Assembly (NCBI RefSeq): GCF_029784155.1
Contig: NC_073691.1
Span: 57,212,217 to 57,276,216 of the forward strand
Length of the DNA stretch: 64,000 nucleotides
Direction of reading: 5' to 3'
Origin: Uranotaenia lowii
Lineage: Eukaryota; Arthropoda; Insecta; Diptera; Culicidae
Made by a program: the position numbers and the translations under genes. Below, piece by piece: positions 12,337-22,644 of this stretch. Numbering within the stretch: the stretch's first letter is position 1; each line of letters opens with the position of its first letter. The notes below the pieces were generated by a model. The model was not told the DNA's origin. It worked only from the letters and a program-made list of their open reading frames with translations, and did no database searches.

Positions 12337-12514
12337 ATGGCGGATTGTGAAAGTGAGTTGTTTTTTATTTATTTATTTGATCATTGGAATTTTAACATCT
12401 ATGGGGTCATTCATCCTTCTATAAAGTGAGTTGTTCTCCGGACCCTTAAAGTTTAAGCTAACCGGCAAAATCTTCCTGATAGGAATCTCGAGAGCGGGCA
12501 CAATTGGGCCGTAG
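12337..12514 (+). pseudogene. possible short start-codon frame interrupted by a retroposon tail
   Basis: An ATG in good context (CTACAATGG, 12337) begins the codons M-A-D-C-E-S-E-L. The 60 bp insertion at 12363-12422 and its target duplication then break the frame. If the insertion and one duplication copy are removed, the frame continues through LFSGPLKFKLTGK to a stop at 12512-12514, about 34 codons in all. Alternatively the sequence GAAA followed by GTGAGT at 12352/12353 is a splice donor and the first exon codes only about five residues. The minus strand of 12430-12600 is also open. The protein is not recognised. Confidence 0.25.
12363..12422 (-). mobile_element. 60 bp non-LTR retroposon 3' tail with 13 bp target duplication
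   Basis: The sequence AAAGTGAGTTGTT occurs at 12350-12362 and again at 12423-12435, bracketing 60 bp. On the minus strand these end in an AAATAAATAAATAAA tail after GATGTTAAAATTCCAATG. This is a very short 5'-truncated target-primed insertion. A related tail lies at 44192-44248. Confidence 0.8.
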
Positions 12515-12585
12515 AACTCGGAGCAGAAATCGTCGGTTGAGGCAAAGGAAAACATAAAAATAGACAAGGTTGTAACATTTAAGTG

Positions 12586-12668
12586 TAGGATACAGATGAA
12601 CAAAAGCAGAAAAGTTTTAAATAATGATTAAACATTTTGATCGATTTAAACATGGAAATGAATGGTTC
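12586..12668 (+). repeat. long-range inverted repeat, left arm
   Basis: It runs from GTAGGATACAGATGAAC through AACATTTTGATCGATTTAAA to GAATGGTTCT. The reverse complement appears at 16581-16675 with few differences. The match resumes after the hAT insertion at 14282-14306 (GAGTGTGTAAAAGGC). Confidence 0.75.
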
Positions 12669-12676
12669 TTGTAGAG

Positions 12677-14281
12677 CATGGGTGGCCAAACCATGGCCCG
12701 CGGGCCACATGTGGCCCGCGGAGGTCTTTTTGTGGCCCGCGAAGCTTTTTCCATAATGACCACATTCCAATCTTAGTTCTATAAAAGTTGAGGTTTTTGA
12801 TGATTTCTGTACCATTTTGAGATGAAGTTTATCAAAAACCTGCATACTTTTTAATTTTCTAATATTAGACACAGTACTTTCGAATAACAGGTGTGTATAG
12901 CGATTAATTTCCCCTAATTAATTATTTACCTCATACGAATATCAAAACACATTTAACGAAACAAGCCATTTATTTGTCAAAGTTTAGTATTTTAGGCATT
13001 TTAGAGCGAAGAATTTTCTTCATTTTTCAGCTTCCATTGAAACCAACTTAATTTTTACTGAAAATATCACGGGAAAATACGACAAGTATGATATGAAAAT
13101 TCTCGCAGGCTGTCTTCAGATTTTCACCCAAATTTAAAATTTGTTTTTGTAGATTTTTTATGATTTTCCACATAGCTATTGGCTATTAAAAGCTATTGAC
13201 ATTTAAAGCGTTTTGATGAGCCATGTTATCTGCTGAAAATAACAAAGGATTGTGGATTTCAAATAAAGTATTTTGTGACGGAAAAATGTTATATCAAATA
13301 CCTCCTCAATTTTTTTAAAATCTGTTTGGGTTAGTGTTAAATATTGAAAACATAATATTAAGGATGTTTCTCTACCCACGGTCACTTTATTAAAATCTGA
13401 TTTTAGATTTAGTACGCATTACATTTGAAAATGCATTTTGAATTGTTGAACTTAGTCAGTTTTGAAACGATTAATGATGGAGGCCTGGTTAACTGTTAAA
13501 TTAATAATTTAAAAATAAGTTTCTGAACAACTTGGTTTGCGAAAAAAATAACTGAACATTCATTTTTTTGCAACGCTGCCGATTAAATTGCGACATCTGA
13601 AATGAAGCAGTACGCACATCAGTTAGAAGTGATTTTACATGTTTTCAGAAAGCTCGCAGTCGATACACATCATCACATCATTTTCTTTGTCCTTTTTTAA
13701 AAGGCAAAGTTAGACAACTCAACAAGATACAGCAGTCAAAATTCAGAATTCTTATGTTTAGAAAAATTGTAAGACCATGAAAAAAAGTTGGAATAGTTGG
13801 AAAGCACTTTGGAATTCCCACACTTTTAGACATTTCTGCAACAAATTGACCCAACAGAAGTCTAAACCTTGAATTAAAAATATATTTGAAAAAAAAAACT
13901 ATTTTCCATATAACATAAACCTATATTCAATTTGGTCTGGATAAACATAGATGCAATTTTAGTCGTAAAATGTTTCTTATTTAGTAAGAAAAATAATTAT
14001 TTGGACTGAGAAACGAGATCTCAATAATTTTTAGAATAAGTTTTAAATCAAGCATAATAGAAAAGGTAGAATCCTGCACCGAATTTCATAAATCTGTCTT
14101 TTAAACATATTTTATATTTTTAAAGAAATACAATTGAAAACAAAAATTAATTTTTTATATTATCATTGCAAATCAGTTATTCATTTATTTGCTCTGAATA
14201 TTGAAAAATTGATGGTGTGGCCCGCCAACCTATCTCATCTCCAAAATATGGCCCGCCTGTTGAAAATGTTGGCCACCCATG
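12677..14281. mobile_element. 1.6 kb hAT-like element with 8 bp target duplication
   Basis: The left end CATGGGTGGCCAAACCATGG and the right end TTGGCCACCCATG are inverted repeats. Subterminal GGCCCGCGGGCC/GGCCCGC palindromes are typical of a widespread hAT group. The perfect 8 bp duplication TTGTAGAG lies at 12669-12676 and 14282-14289, matching the hAT target size. No transposase frame survives across the 1,605 bp, so this is a non-autonomous or strongly decayed copy. It is inserted into one arm of the 12.6/16.6 kb inverted repeat. Confidence 0.85.
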
Positions 14282-14287
14282 TTGTAG

Positions 14288-14715
14288 AGTGTGTAAAAGG
14301 CTTTTCAGAAACGGATAGAAATGAGAAAGGAGGAGGAAATACAAATGTGCGTGAAGCATCAGTTGGTTAACGAATTTTAGTAGTAACGGACGTTTTCCAA
14401 GTGTTTGTCCGGAAGATGCCTTAGAAGAATCCGACAATGGCACAGTCGTGGCTCCCCGGATTAAGTAAGTATCTTCCGCGTGAAAAGTGCGATATGTTAA
14501 TAATGTGAAGTGAAAAAGGTGAATCAAATTGAATTTGAAGGAAACCTTCAATCCGGGGAGCCACGACTGTGCCATTGTCGGATTCTTCTAAGGCATCTTC
14601 CGGAAAAGCACTTGGAAAACGTCCGTTACTGCCAAAATTCGATAACCAACTGATGCTTCACGCACATTTGTATTTCCTCCTCCTTTCTCTTTTCTAACCG
14701 TTTCTACACGCTCTT
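14288..14715. repeat. hairpin-forming inverted repeat, ~170 bp arms, ~85 nt loop
   Basis: The arm at about 14288-14462 (containing GGAGGAGGAAATACAAATG and GAATCCGACAATGGCACAG) is repeated as its reverse complement at about 14548-14715. I see only about ten mismatches. The loop is about 85 nt. Transcription of either strand would give a near-perfect double-stranded RNA stem. The left arm also looks like a first exon: an ATCAGTTGG initiator-like word, then ATGGCACAGTCGTGG and a GTAAGTAT donor near 14465. The right arm has lost the donor. Confidence 0.8.
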
Positions 14716-14789
14716 TTTTTTAACTCAAAATTAAGTAGTTCGTGGTTACGTTCGGCAGCCGAACTTGAATTCATCCTTTTTTTCGAGGG

Positions 14790-16008
14790 TAGCTTATATT
14801 ATTTCGACGCTACACTCCGACGGCAACAAGATGGATTCCGATCCGGACGATCATGTGTGGACCACATCACAACGAATAATACTGGAACAAATCAACGAAT
14901 TCCAGGACTCTCTTCTGCTGGTGTTCGTTGATTTCGAAAAAGCATTTGACCAACTGAACCACGAAAACATCTGGGCTGCTCTTAGACGACGAGGGGTCCC
15001 AGAGAAACAAGTCCATCTCATCGAAGCACAGTACGAGGCATTTTCGTGCAAGGTCTTGCACGACGGTGTCTTGCCCGAACCAATCCCGGTAACTGCTGGA
15101 GTGAGACAAGGATGTATTTTGTCACCGCTGCTTTTTCTCATCGTAATGGATGAGATCTTGACTGGATCGATTGACTGTAGACCAAACCGAGGATTGCAGT
15201 GGAATCCTTCAACCATGGAGCAACTGAACGACCTTGACCTGGCAGACGATATTGTTTTGCTCGCCCAAACACAACAAGACATGCAGAGCAAACTCGACGA
15301 CCTCAATGTCGGAAAGACCAAGTCGATGGAAATCAACACAGAAAATCGTTCCAATTTCGTGGTAGCTGGACAACAGGTTGAGACAGTGAAGTGCTTCCAG
15401 TGTCTTGGTAGCCAGATTACGCCTGATGGTGGTACCAAGAAGGACATCGAAACCCGGATCAGAAAAGCCCGATTTGCGTTTGCGAGTCTCCGAAACATCT
15501 GGCGGTCACGCCAGATCTCTCTACGAACTAAGATCCGAATCTTCAACTCAAACGTCAAATCCGTATTGCTGTACGGGTGCGAAACTTGGTGCACATATGC
15601 GGTGACGACGCGAAAACTGCAAGTTTTTGTGAATCGCTGCCTGCGGAACATCATCCGCGCTTGGTGGCCTGGCAACTGGATCTCAAACGTTGAACTTCAT
15701 CGCCGGTGTCATCAAAAGGCGCTAGAAATCGAGATTCGGGAACGTAAGTGGAGATGGATTGGGCACACGCTGCGAAGAGATGAAAACGAGGTTTGCAGAG
15801 AGGCGCTTGACTGGAATCCAGATGGGCATCGAAAAAAAAGGCAGGCCCAAAAGCTCGTGGCGGCGAAGTCTAGCCGCTGAAATCCGCACAGTTGACGAGA
15901 ACCTTGGCTGGCAGCAAGTGAAGACGCTGGCTCCGGATCGCCAGCAGTGGAGATCTTTTATCTCAGCCCTATGCGCCGGTCAATCGGCGCTGTCCCTTGG
16001 GTAGGTTA
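14790..16008 (+). pseudogene. RTE-like non-LTR retrotransposon: reverse transcriptase and C-terminal part
   Basis: The main open frame (to 15880) covers the reverse transcriptase palm motifs. They are DFEKAFDQLNH (block A with the catalytic Asp), GVRQGCILSPLLF (block B) and LADDIVLL (block C, with Leu where Tyr is usual). The C-terminal region WRWIGHTLRRDENEVC is typical of elements often annotated as 'craniofacial development protein 2-like' and of RTE-type endonuclease/reverse transcriptases. The 5' part, with the endonuclease, is missing. Compared with the copy at 47.3 kb, about ten codons are deleted in frame before NVGKTKS. A frameshift in the A-run near 15828-15838 moves the final segment (GRPKSSWRRSLAAEIR to about 16004) into another frame. 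The element is inactive. Confidence 0.9.
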
Positions 16009-16116
16009 GGTAGCTTATTTTCAGGGAATTAAAGGATGATTAAAATTTGTTTTTCCCGGATGTTGCTGTTCCGGTACAGAGCGGTGGAAAGTTGCGACAC
16101 TCCCGGTCAAAGAAAA

Positions 16117-16160
16117 CTTCCGGATGTTACTTCCTACGGGAAGTAAACAACATCCGGAAG
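16117..16160. repeat. 44 nt near-perfect palindrome (CTTCCGGATGTT)
   Basis: CTTCCGGATGTT, then ACTTCC, a short loop, GGAAGT and AACATCCGGAAG form a two-part stem-loop. Several other TTCCGG/CCGGAA words occur across 16050-16310, so the hairpin sits in a TTCCGG-rich segment. Its function is unknown; a transposon end or subterminal repeat is plausible. Confidence 0.7.
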
Positions 16161-16299
16161 TTTCCGGACATTCCAAGCCGCTCACCGTATGATGACAATG
16201 ACGGACAGAATTTTACGCTGACACGGTGAACATGCATTCCTTCATAGTCTTCCGGTAATTGTTCCGGAACGACAAAATTTTGCGACGTGTTCGTTGGTT

Positions 16300-16540
16300 G
16301 ATGTTCCGGTTCGAACTGAACTCGCTAAGTGTTTTCAGTCCAACAAAGAGAGTTTAATTTTTAGTTCATATGGTTGAACTCAGCTTTGCTCCCTCGCCGA
16401 AGGAAAAAAAGGGATCAATTTTGAGTTCGCAGTTCGAACTCTGTTTTGAACCATCGCAAGGAGAAAAAAGGGTACTTAACTTTAAGTTCATAGAATCGAA
16501 CTATGTTTTGAACCTCGGTCGTACTTAATTTTGAGTTAAA
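16300..16540. repeat. degenerate ~72 bp tandem repeat
   Basis: About three units carry the order AGTTCGAACT, TTTGAACC/TTTGCTCC, CGAAGGAAAAAAAGGG and TTAATTTTGAGTT. They are degenerate and non-coding. Confidence 0.55.
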
Positions 16541-16551
16541 ATAAAAAAGCG

Positions 16552-16675
16552 TGTAAAAGGCCTTTTACTCACTCAACTAGAACCATTCATTTACATGTTT
16601 AAATCGATCAAAATGTTTAATCAATATTTCAAAACTTTTCATTTCTGCTATTGTTCATCTGTATCCTACAGTAAG
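16552..16675 (-). repeat. long-range inverted repeat, right arm
   Basis: Reverse complement of 12586-12668 plus 14282-14306. It starts at GTGTAAAAGGCC and ends at CTGTATCCTAC. It closes a ~4 kb inverted-repeat structure into which the hAT-like element was inserted and which also encloses the RTE fragment. Confidence 0.75.
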
Positions 16676-16950
16676 TAAGCTCAAAATCTAACTGACTGCT
16701 TCTGGTAAATATTGTGCGCTCTCACTATCGCAGGACCGCTTTTTTTTCTTCCGGGGGTTCTGGCACAACTTGCTAACACTGAACAAGAAGATTTCTCAAA
16801 CTATAATCAGTCTCAGCAGTAGAATTCTCAATCCGGCTTAACGGATTTCTACCAAACGAATTTCCGTTTCATTGCCCTATCTTCAGCTAACAGACGACTT
16901 ATTTTGTTTCATAATTCCCAACCTATGTTGATATTCTCAACAACCAGAAG

Positions 16951-17401
16951 CAGAGATGCCAATGTGCCTGATTTTTCAGGCGTTGCCTGATTTTTCGAGG
17001 CTCTGCCTGACAACCTGATAAGCCATTGATTTTCCCTGATTTTTGAAAATATGCCTGATTTTGCCTGATTTTTGCGAATGTCATGAAAAATGGGTAGTAA
17101 GGAACTGGAGTAGTTCCCATAGCTGAAGTGAAAAAGTGAAAATCTGGCTGAATCAAAGCAATCGAAAGATTCCCGTTAATTCTTATTGAAAAAGAGAATT
17201 GAAGGGATTGCTTTGATGCTGCAGAATTATTCAACTAAGTAGGCTCACAACACATATTGGAGTGAAAATGTGGAGCGATGACCAAAAAAATAAAAGGTCA
17301 CCACTTTGAGCGAAATTTCCGTTACTTTTACGTAGCCTAATTTTGCCTGATTTTTATTTCGCAAGTTCCCTGATTTTTGAAAATAAATGTTGGCAACCCT
17401 G
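16951..17401. mobile_element. 451 bp hAT-like MITE with 8 bp target duplication
   Basis: The ends CAGAGATGCCAATGTGCCTG and (reverse complement) CAGGGTTGCCAACATTTATT are imperfect inverted repeats. They are followed by multiple CCTGATTTT words on both sides. The perfect 8 bp duplication ACCAGAAG lies at 16943-16950 and 17402-17409. No coding frame is present. End sequence and duplication length both fit a non-autonomous hAT element. Confidence 0.8.
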
Positions 17402-17409
17402 ACCAGAAG

Positions 17410-18240
17410 TCTCATTCCACTCACTCTCTCTTCCACTGGCAGAAGTGGAATCTCGACTAGCAGAAGTATCAATGCGTCTTCGTGGATTTTGACTAGCAGA
17501 AACCTTAACACACTGCAACTTATTCAAACAAATGGATTTCACACTTAACTTACACTGTTTTCTTCAAAAAGAAGTCTTAACTTCATTTTAATTCTCCTAA
17601 ACTGGAGTCTCATTCCAATTCGCTATTCCCAAATCGAAGAAGTCTCAATCTGCTTTCACAAGTCATAACAACAAGAGGCCTAGTTGTTTTTTTAATTTTC
17701 GGTTAGTAGAAATCATAATCCGTTTTCTAATTTTTTGGGACTTGAATGCACACCTTACATTTTGTGGCAACACTGCCTTCTCGCATCCACCCTAAAAACT
17801 GCACCTTTGTATGGGTGCGCCATCGCACTCTATCAAAAGTACATAAAATTTACGACCGATGAAAACGACGGCTGTGACACGGTAGGTACCAAAACTGCAC
17901 CCTCACCATAACATACCGGTTCCACCAAATAGTCCACTCGACCCAGCAGCATAGACACCAGTCGAGGAAATCCCCTGTTTACATGCGCACACCAGCAACA
18001 AACCTGAACCTTCCGCCTTCCGGTCTGGCTGGCTGGACGACACTCAAAACGTCTGCTGCATCCGGCGACGAACGCGGAAGAACTCCGGACCTACCCCAAC
18101 TACGGGAACTCAGCAGAAGAAAAGGGTGCCGAACTCAGCGACGAGAGAAGAGTGACGTACCGTCGAATGCCGTCCTTTTTCGGAACTCACGAGTTCCTCG
18201 CACCATCCCTCAACATTCACACCAACGGACCGAAACTTGC
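17410..18240. other. non-coding, moderately GC-rich stretch
   Basis: It contains recurring CTAGCAGAA/AGTCTCATTCCA words near 17410-17680, suggesting degenerate tandem structure, and then mixed sequence. An open frame at 17983-18246 has no features I recognise. Confidence 0.4.
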
Positions 18241-18268
18241 TCCTAGCCTAGCGGAAAAAAAAACTTAC

Positions 18269-18429
18269 CCAATCAAACACAGAATCATTTTATCGGTGAT
18301 TTAATCACCGTAAACAAACGGGGCTAAAATCGTCGTCACCGTCACTGTCAAAACACTGTCACAGTTCCCTCACCTCTTTCTGTTTCAAACTTTTAACAGC
18401 GTCTTCAGCGCGGCCACGGCCTCACAACT
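18269..18429 (-). promoter_or_regulatory. candidate initiator and short 5' exons
   Basis: On the minus strand an initiator GGGTCAGTTG (start near 18429) is followed by a 56 nt segment ending AAAGAG before the donor GTGAGG at 18373/18374. Further on, ATAAAATGATTCTG (ATG at 18286-18288) runs seven codons (M-I-L-C-L-I-G) into a consensus donor GTAAGT at 18263-18268. These could be alternative first exons of a gene lying to the left. No coding exon was found to confirm this. Confidence 0.25.
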
Positions 18430-19690
18430 GACCCTGAAAAGTGCCATCGGAGCACTGGCAGCAGCAAAAGCCACAGGAACGATGCAGTCTGGCACATCGC
18501 CTTGCAAAAGTGTCGAATTTGTTAACTCAATATCACTCACGGAATCCACCCTCTCCGCGTCGGGTCACACCTTCCCCCTTTTCGGGAAGAATAACTCCCC
18601 AGGTCCCGGATCCACCGAACGTTATCAGTAATGCACCGCACGTGTGAGAGCCTTCCTGACACTGGCGCTGACTAACTGCAAAACTGGGTTGGGGGGAAAG
18701 CACACACAAAAATCAATCCCAAAACGGAACGCGCAAAACTGCAGCACGAAGCTTCTCCGGAACTCGGAACGAGATCGGAAGGACGAGCTTGGGAAAAGGG
18801 GTTCAGCAGGACTCTGCGTTACATCTCCTCAAACCCCTAGTGCTGTTGTCCCTTGCATTCAGGCATGCAATGCATGTAGGCAGGATGGGGTTTTTGCACC
18901 GTCGTCCTAAATGAATGCCAGTAACAGACCGGGTGATTGTGGGTTGGATGGATGTTTTGCAACTTTCATCGAAAGGGGTTAAATAGAGCGAAGGCAAAGG
19001 TACGATGACAGGAAGATGGACAGTCGGACGGCCGGAAGAAACAGGTTGGTGAAAATAGCCTCGATGATTGCAACCCTTTCGGATCTCGACATTGGTGGAC
19101 CGAGAGACTTGCAGTGGAACTGGAAGGAGTTGGTGTTCAAGGGGAGGTTTAAAGTGGTTTCCACGGCTTTTGTAACAGGACTTGTTGGAGAATGGTGGTG
19201 GGTTACTTCGGTTGGAAAAATGTCAGTTGGTACTCGCTGGATGTGTGTGAGTGTATGAACGAAACTAGGTGCTGCCAAGGAAAAGTAGGCCGCTTGTAAT
19301 GGAACGGGATTCCGGAAGAGCAGCGGTGGCAAAGCGAAGTCGGCACGTGTCATCTATGGGGCTCTAAATGGCTCTTTAAAGGAGTCGGGCTATTGATTTT
19401 TACATGTAGTTTTCGACAATATTTTTATTCAAGTTCCTATCGTCGTCGGTCAATCAAACCGGTTTGAAAGATGGCAGATGTTTTTTTGGCTATTGGAAAT
19501 GTTTGTTATCCATACTTGTAAGATTGGGAAAATATTTTAAATCCCAAATGTTTTCAAAAATTATTAATGAATTTTTAAATGCAAATATTTTTAAAACATG
19601 AATTTTAATGGAAATGTGAGTTTAACTTCATCTATACCATTTTCTTTAATGCGTTATTCATAGTTGGCTCACAATGATAAGATGGGTAAA
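18430..19690. other. GC-richer non-coding stretch, then AT-rich
   Basis: Frames of 80-124 codons are open on both strands at 18979-19353 with no recognisable domain and mutual overlap, so no gene is called. After 19380 the sequence becomes AT-rich. Confidence 0.4.
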
Positions 19691-19693
19691 TAA

Positions 19694-19740
19694 ATCCGGC
19701 TCGAAGGACCATATGTTGGCTGTTCACCAAAAACCTAAAG
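19694..19740 (-). mobile_element. BEL-type primer-binding site and LTR-edge remnant
   Basis: ATCCGGCTCGAAGGACCA (19694-19711) is identical to the site at 31031-31048 and is followed by TATGTTGGC, a TG-starting LTR edge. On the minus strand it reads TGGTCCTTCGAGCCGGAT, complementary to a tRNA 3' end. It marks the leftover of another BEL-like element. The rest of the element is not recognisable here. Confidence 0.6.
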
Positions 19741-20890
19741 TCAAATATCGGAAAATATCGGACCTTACTAAACTATTCAATGGAAAATGTTAAAAAAAAG
19801 ACACAAGTAAGATTTATTAATTTAGTGAGAACCAGCTGACCCGGTAGACTTCGTACTACCATAAATTTCATTCATTCAAGAAATTACATAACCTTGATAT
19901 TTCAATGTTTCGACTGTTTAGGTTTTCGATATAATAAATCATCTCTTCATGCCAAACATTCTTATGAACAAAATTTCATGAAAAGTGCATGAACATGATT
20001 GATCTTAGTTGTTCTTGCAGGCGTTAGAAATTTGAATAAAAAAAACTCTAAAAATTTCCGATTTTTTAGACATATGTTTTGTGAGTAAGTTTCTCCTTTC
20101 AATAGCATAAAATTTTTGTCAATTTAATGGATCATCCATACATTTTGGTATGTAAAAAAATGTTTGATTTTCGAATTTGATGTAATCTCATGAAAATTCT
20201 TTGCCATGTGTAGTGTTTTATATAGTTTTTTTCTCATACACTCCTTTTAAAAACCGCTAGGATCTTGTTATGCCAAATTTCCATAAAATTATTCGAACTC
20301 TTTTGAGTTTTGTCGTTTTTTATATTGATTTTTTATAGAAACTTCCGCGTTTTTTTTAAATAAACTAGGTTATTCATGAAAATTTATTATCTAGTCATGC
20401 CATAATCATGACTTAACCGAATTGATTGAAAATCATAAAAGTGGAAAGGAGTAATAGAAATATTCTATTTAAAATTAGCGGGATTTCCAATACTTGTATC
20501 CTATCAATAAATAACAAACTACCAACTCTTCAAGCTTCACCATACTGTAAGCAACTGAAATTTTTAATAAAGTAACCACAGCAATTCTCACAGCTGTAGA
20601 GCATATTGATGAAGAAAGTAACATCATAACTTCGGTAGAATACAGACTAGCATTGAGGCCAGTAAATATTTATACTTCATTTTGGGTCTGGATGACTATT
20701 CTGCCGAATTGAATAGGAGAAACGCTGTTGCACATAGTCAATATCGAGTGTCGAGCTACCAAAAATCGACCCTAAATCGAAACTGGTTTCAAAAATTTAT
20801 AGCTATTATTGAAAAACCTGACAAGATCGACAGGAATCCTGGAGACTATCGTCCCATCTATAAGGTTGCCTGATTTTTTTTCAGCACGTA
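19741..20890. other. AT-rich non-coding stretch with a dispersed-repeat head
   Basis: At 19830-19850 the words CCAGCTGACCCGGTAGACTTCG match the head of the repeat at 56474. The remainder is AT-rich. A frame ending at 20873 has a KPDK...GDYRPI word that resembles a reverse transcriptase motif, but too little is left to classify. Confidence 0.4.
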
Positions 20891-20899
20891 TCCGTGCCG

Positions 20900-22130
20900 G
20901 TTGATGTTTGAGTTGAAGTTTCGGATTTTCGTTCACAGAAAGATCTGATGTGACCGGCTGATGTTCGGTAGACTCACCAACGCAAATCGGGCTTCTCTGA
21001 TCTGGTTTTCGAAATCTTTCTTGATACCTACATCTGGCGTTATCTGGTTACCAAGATACTGAAAGCACTCCTCTTTCTCAACCTGTTAACCCACTTCCAT
21101 GAAACTGGAGGGGGTTCTCTGTGTTGATTTCCATCGGCTTAGTTTGCTCCGATATCCAGTTGTTCTTGGGCAAGCAAAACAATATCGTCTCCCATATCAA
21201 GTTCGCTTAGCTGCTCCATTGTCAAAGGATTCCACGGCAATCCTTGGTTTGGTTTACAGTGGTTCGATCCAGTCAGAATCTCATCCATTACGATTAGACA
21301 AAGTAGCGGTGATAAGATACATCCCTGTCTCACTCTAGCAGTTACCGGGATTGGTTCGGACAAGACACCGTCGCACAAGACCTTGCACGAAAATGCCTTG
21401 TATTGTGCTTCAAGGAGATGGATCAGTTTATCTGGGACTCCTCGTCGCCTTAGAGCCGCCCAGATGTTCGCATGGTTAAGTCGGCCGAATGCTTTTTTCG
21501 AAATCAACGAACACAAGCAGAAGAGAGTCCTGGAATTCTTTGATTTGTTCCAGTATGATTCGTAGCGTTGTGATATGGTCCACACATGATCGTCCGGATC
21601 AGAATCCAGCTTGTTGCCGTCGGAGTGTAGCGTCGATTTTCTCCTGGATCCTGTTCAGGATCACTTTGCAGAGTACTTTGAGGGTTGTACAGATAAACGT
21701 TATGCCTCGCCTGTCACCGCACTCTGTCTGTCTCGGTATCTGCAATGTCTGCGCTTCGTTTGTTGCGGACATCAAGAAGGCTCCTTCTCCATTTTCGGCT
21801 GATGCAGATGTGGTCAATTTGATTTTCTGTTCGGCTATCTCGGGATACCCAAGTGAACTTATGTGCTGGTCGATGGAGGAAGAGCGATCCTCCGATCACC
21901 ATGTTGTTGTTGCCACAAAATTCTACAAACAGCCCTCCGTTTTTGCTCATCTTTCTTAGACCATGACGCCCCATTATGCGCTCAAAGTCCTGATTATCGG
22001 AGCCAATCTTTGCATTGAAGTCGCCTAAGTGGATTTGAATGTCACCCTTCGGAATTTTCTCTACCACGCTGTTCAGTTGACTGTAAAACTGCTCTTTTCT
22101 CTTGTCTTGAATTCCATCGAATTCCATCCG
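20900..22130 (-). pseudogene. RTE-like non-LTR retrotransposon: endonuclease and reverse transcriptase, deleted
   Basis: Reading leftward, 22127-21740 encodes the APE-type endonuclease C-terminal half. It shows GDFNAKIGSDN, FTWVSRDSRTENQIDHI and ISRKWRRSLLDVRNKR, which hold the DFN and DH-region signatures. It then jumps by internal deletion to the start of the reverse transcriptase (QTECGDRRGITF near 21730). The RT continues through GFRSGRSCVDH, LNHANIWAALRRRG and RVRQGCILSPLL to MGDDIVLLAQ, where the usual ADD is altered, ending near 21139 with remnants to about 20900. Several frame changes and stops make it inactive. It is the same family as the copies at 14.8 and 47.1 kb but in the opposite orientation. 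Confidence 0.88.
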
Positions 22131-22446
22131 CTGCTACTTTTTCAAACAAACTGAACTACAAAATCGACCGACATGCTTCGAAACGTAGCTTACCTTCCAA
22201 ACCACGCGTTCCATGGGTCACTAATCAGGCAGCGGTTTATAAATTCTTGCAGTTGAGTTTTAAGTACGTAAAAATTAATTGAAAACTGAGTTGTTTGATA
22301 ACTTACGCAGAAATCCCTAAAAATTACGGGAGGAAACATTATCGAATTTGCCGGGTAATATCTAAAATCCCTGTCAAACGCAGGAGAACCTACAGACGAA
22401 TTTGACAGTTGTTTTTCTTCCCCAAAATCGTGCTGTTATTTTAGCT
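22131..22446. other. non-coding spacer before the Copia element
   Basis: No recognisable feature lies between the end of the RTE copy and the Copia target site. Confidence 0.5.
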
Positions 22447-22451
22447 GTTGA

Positions 22452-22585
22452 TGAAGAACGAAGCGACTGATGATCAAGCATGCCTTGGAATAGATAGTCA
22501 ATAAGTTGAAAAGAAAACAAAATAAGTCTTATTTTGTCCATCATCGAAACAAGTTGTTTCTCTCGATCTACTGCCTAGTCCAATT
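22452..22585 (+). repeat. Copia 5' LTR
   Basis: About 134 bp. It differs from the 3' LTR at roughly ten positions plus small gaps, so the insertion is not recent. The exact 3' edge is uncertain by one or two bases. Confidence 0.8.
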
Positions 22586-22644
22586 GGTTATAGGCCTACG
22601 ACTTTTCAAGTTCCCTGCAAGTAGTTTCTTGACGATTGTTGAGG

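Noticed and set aside
14851..15675. 274-codon minus-strand frame
   Set aside because: It is antisense to the reverse transcriptase, which has clear catalytic motifs on the plus strand.
20682..20873. Possible reverse transcriptase start (GDYRPI)
   Set aside because: Only one short motif-like word. The surrounding residues do not match any clade I can name.
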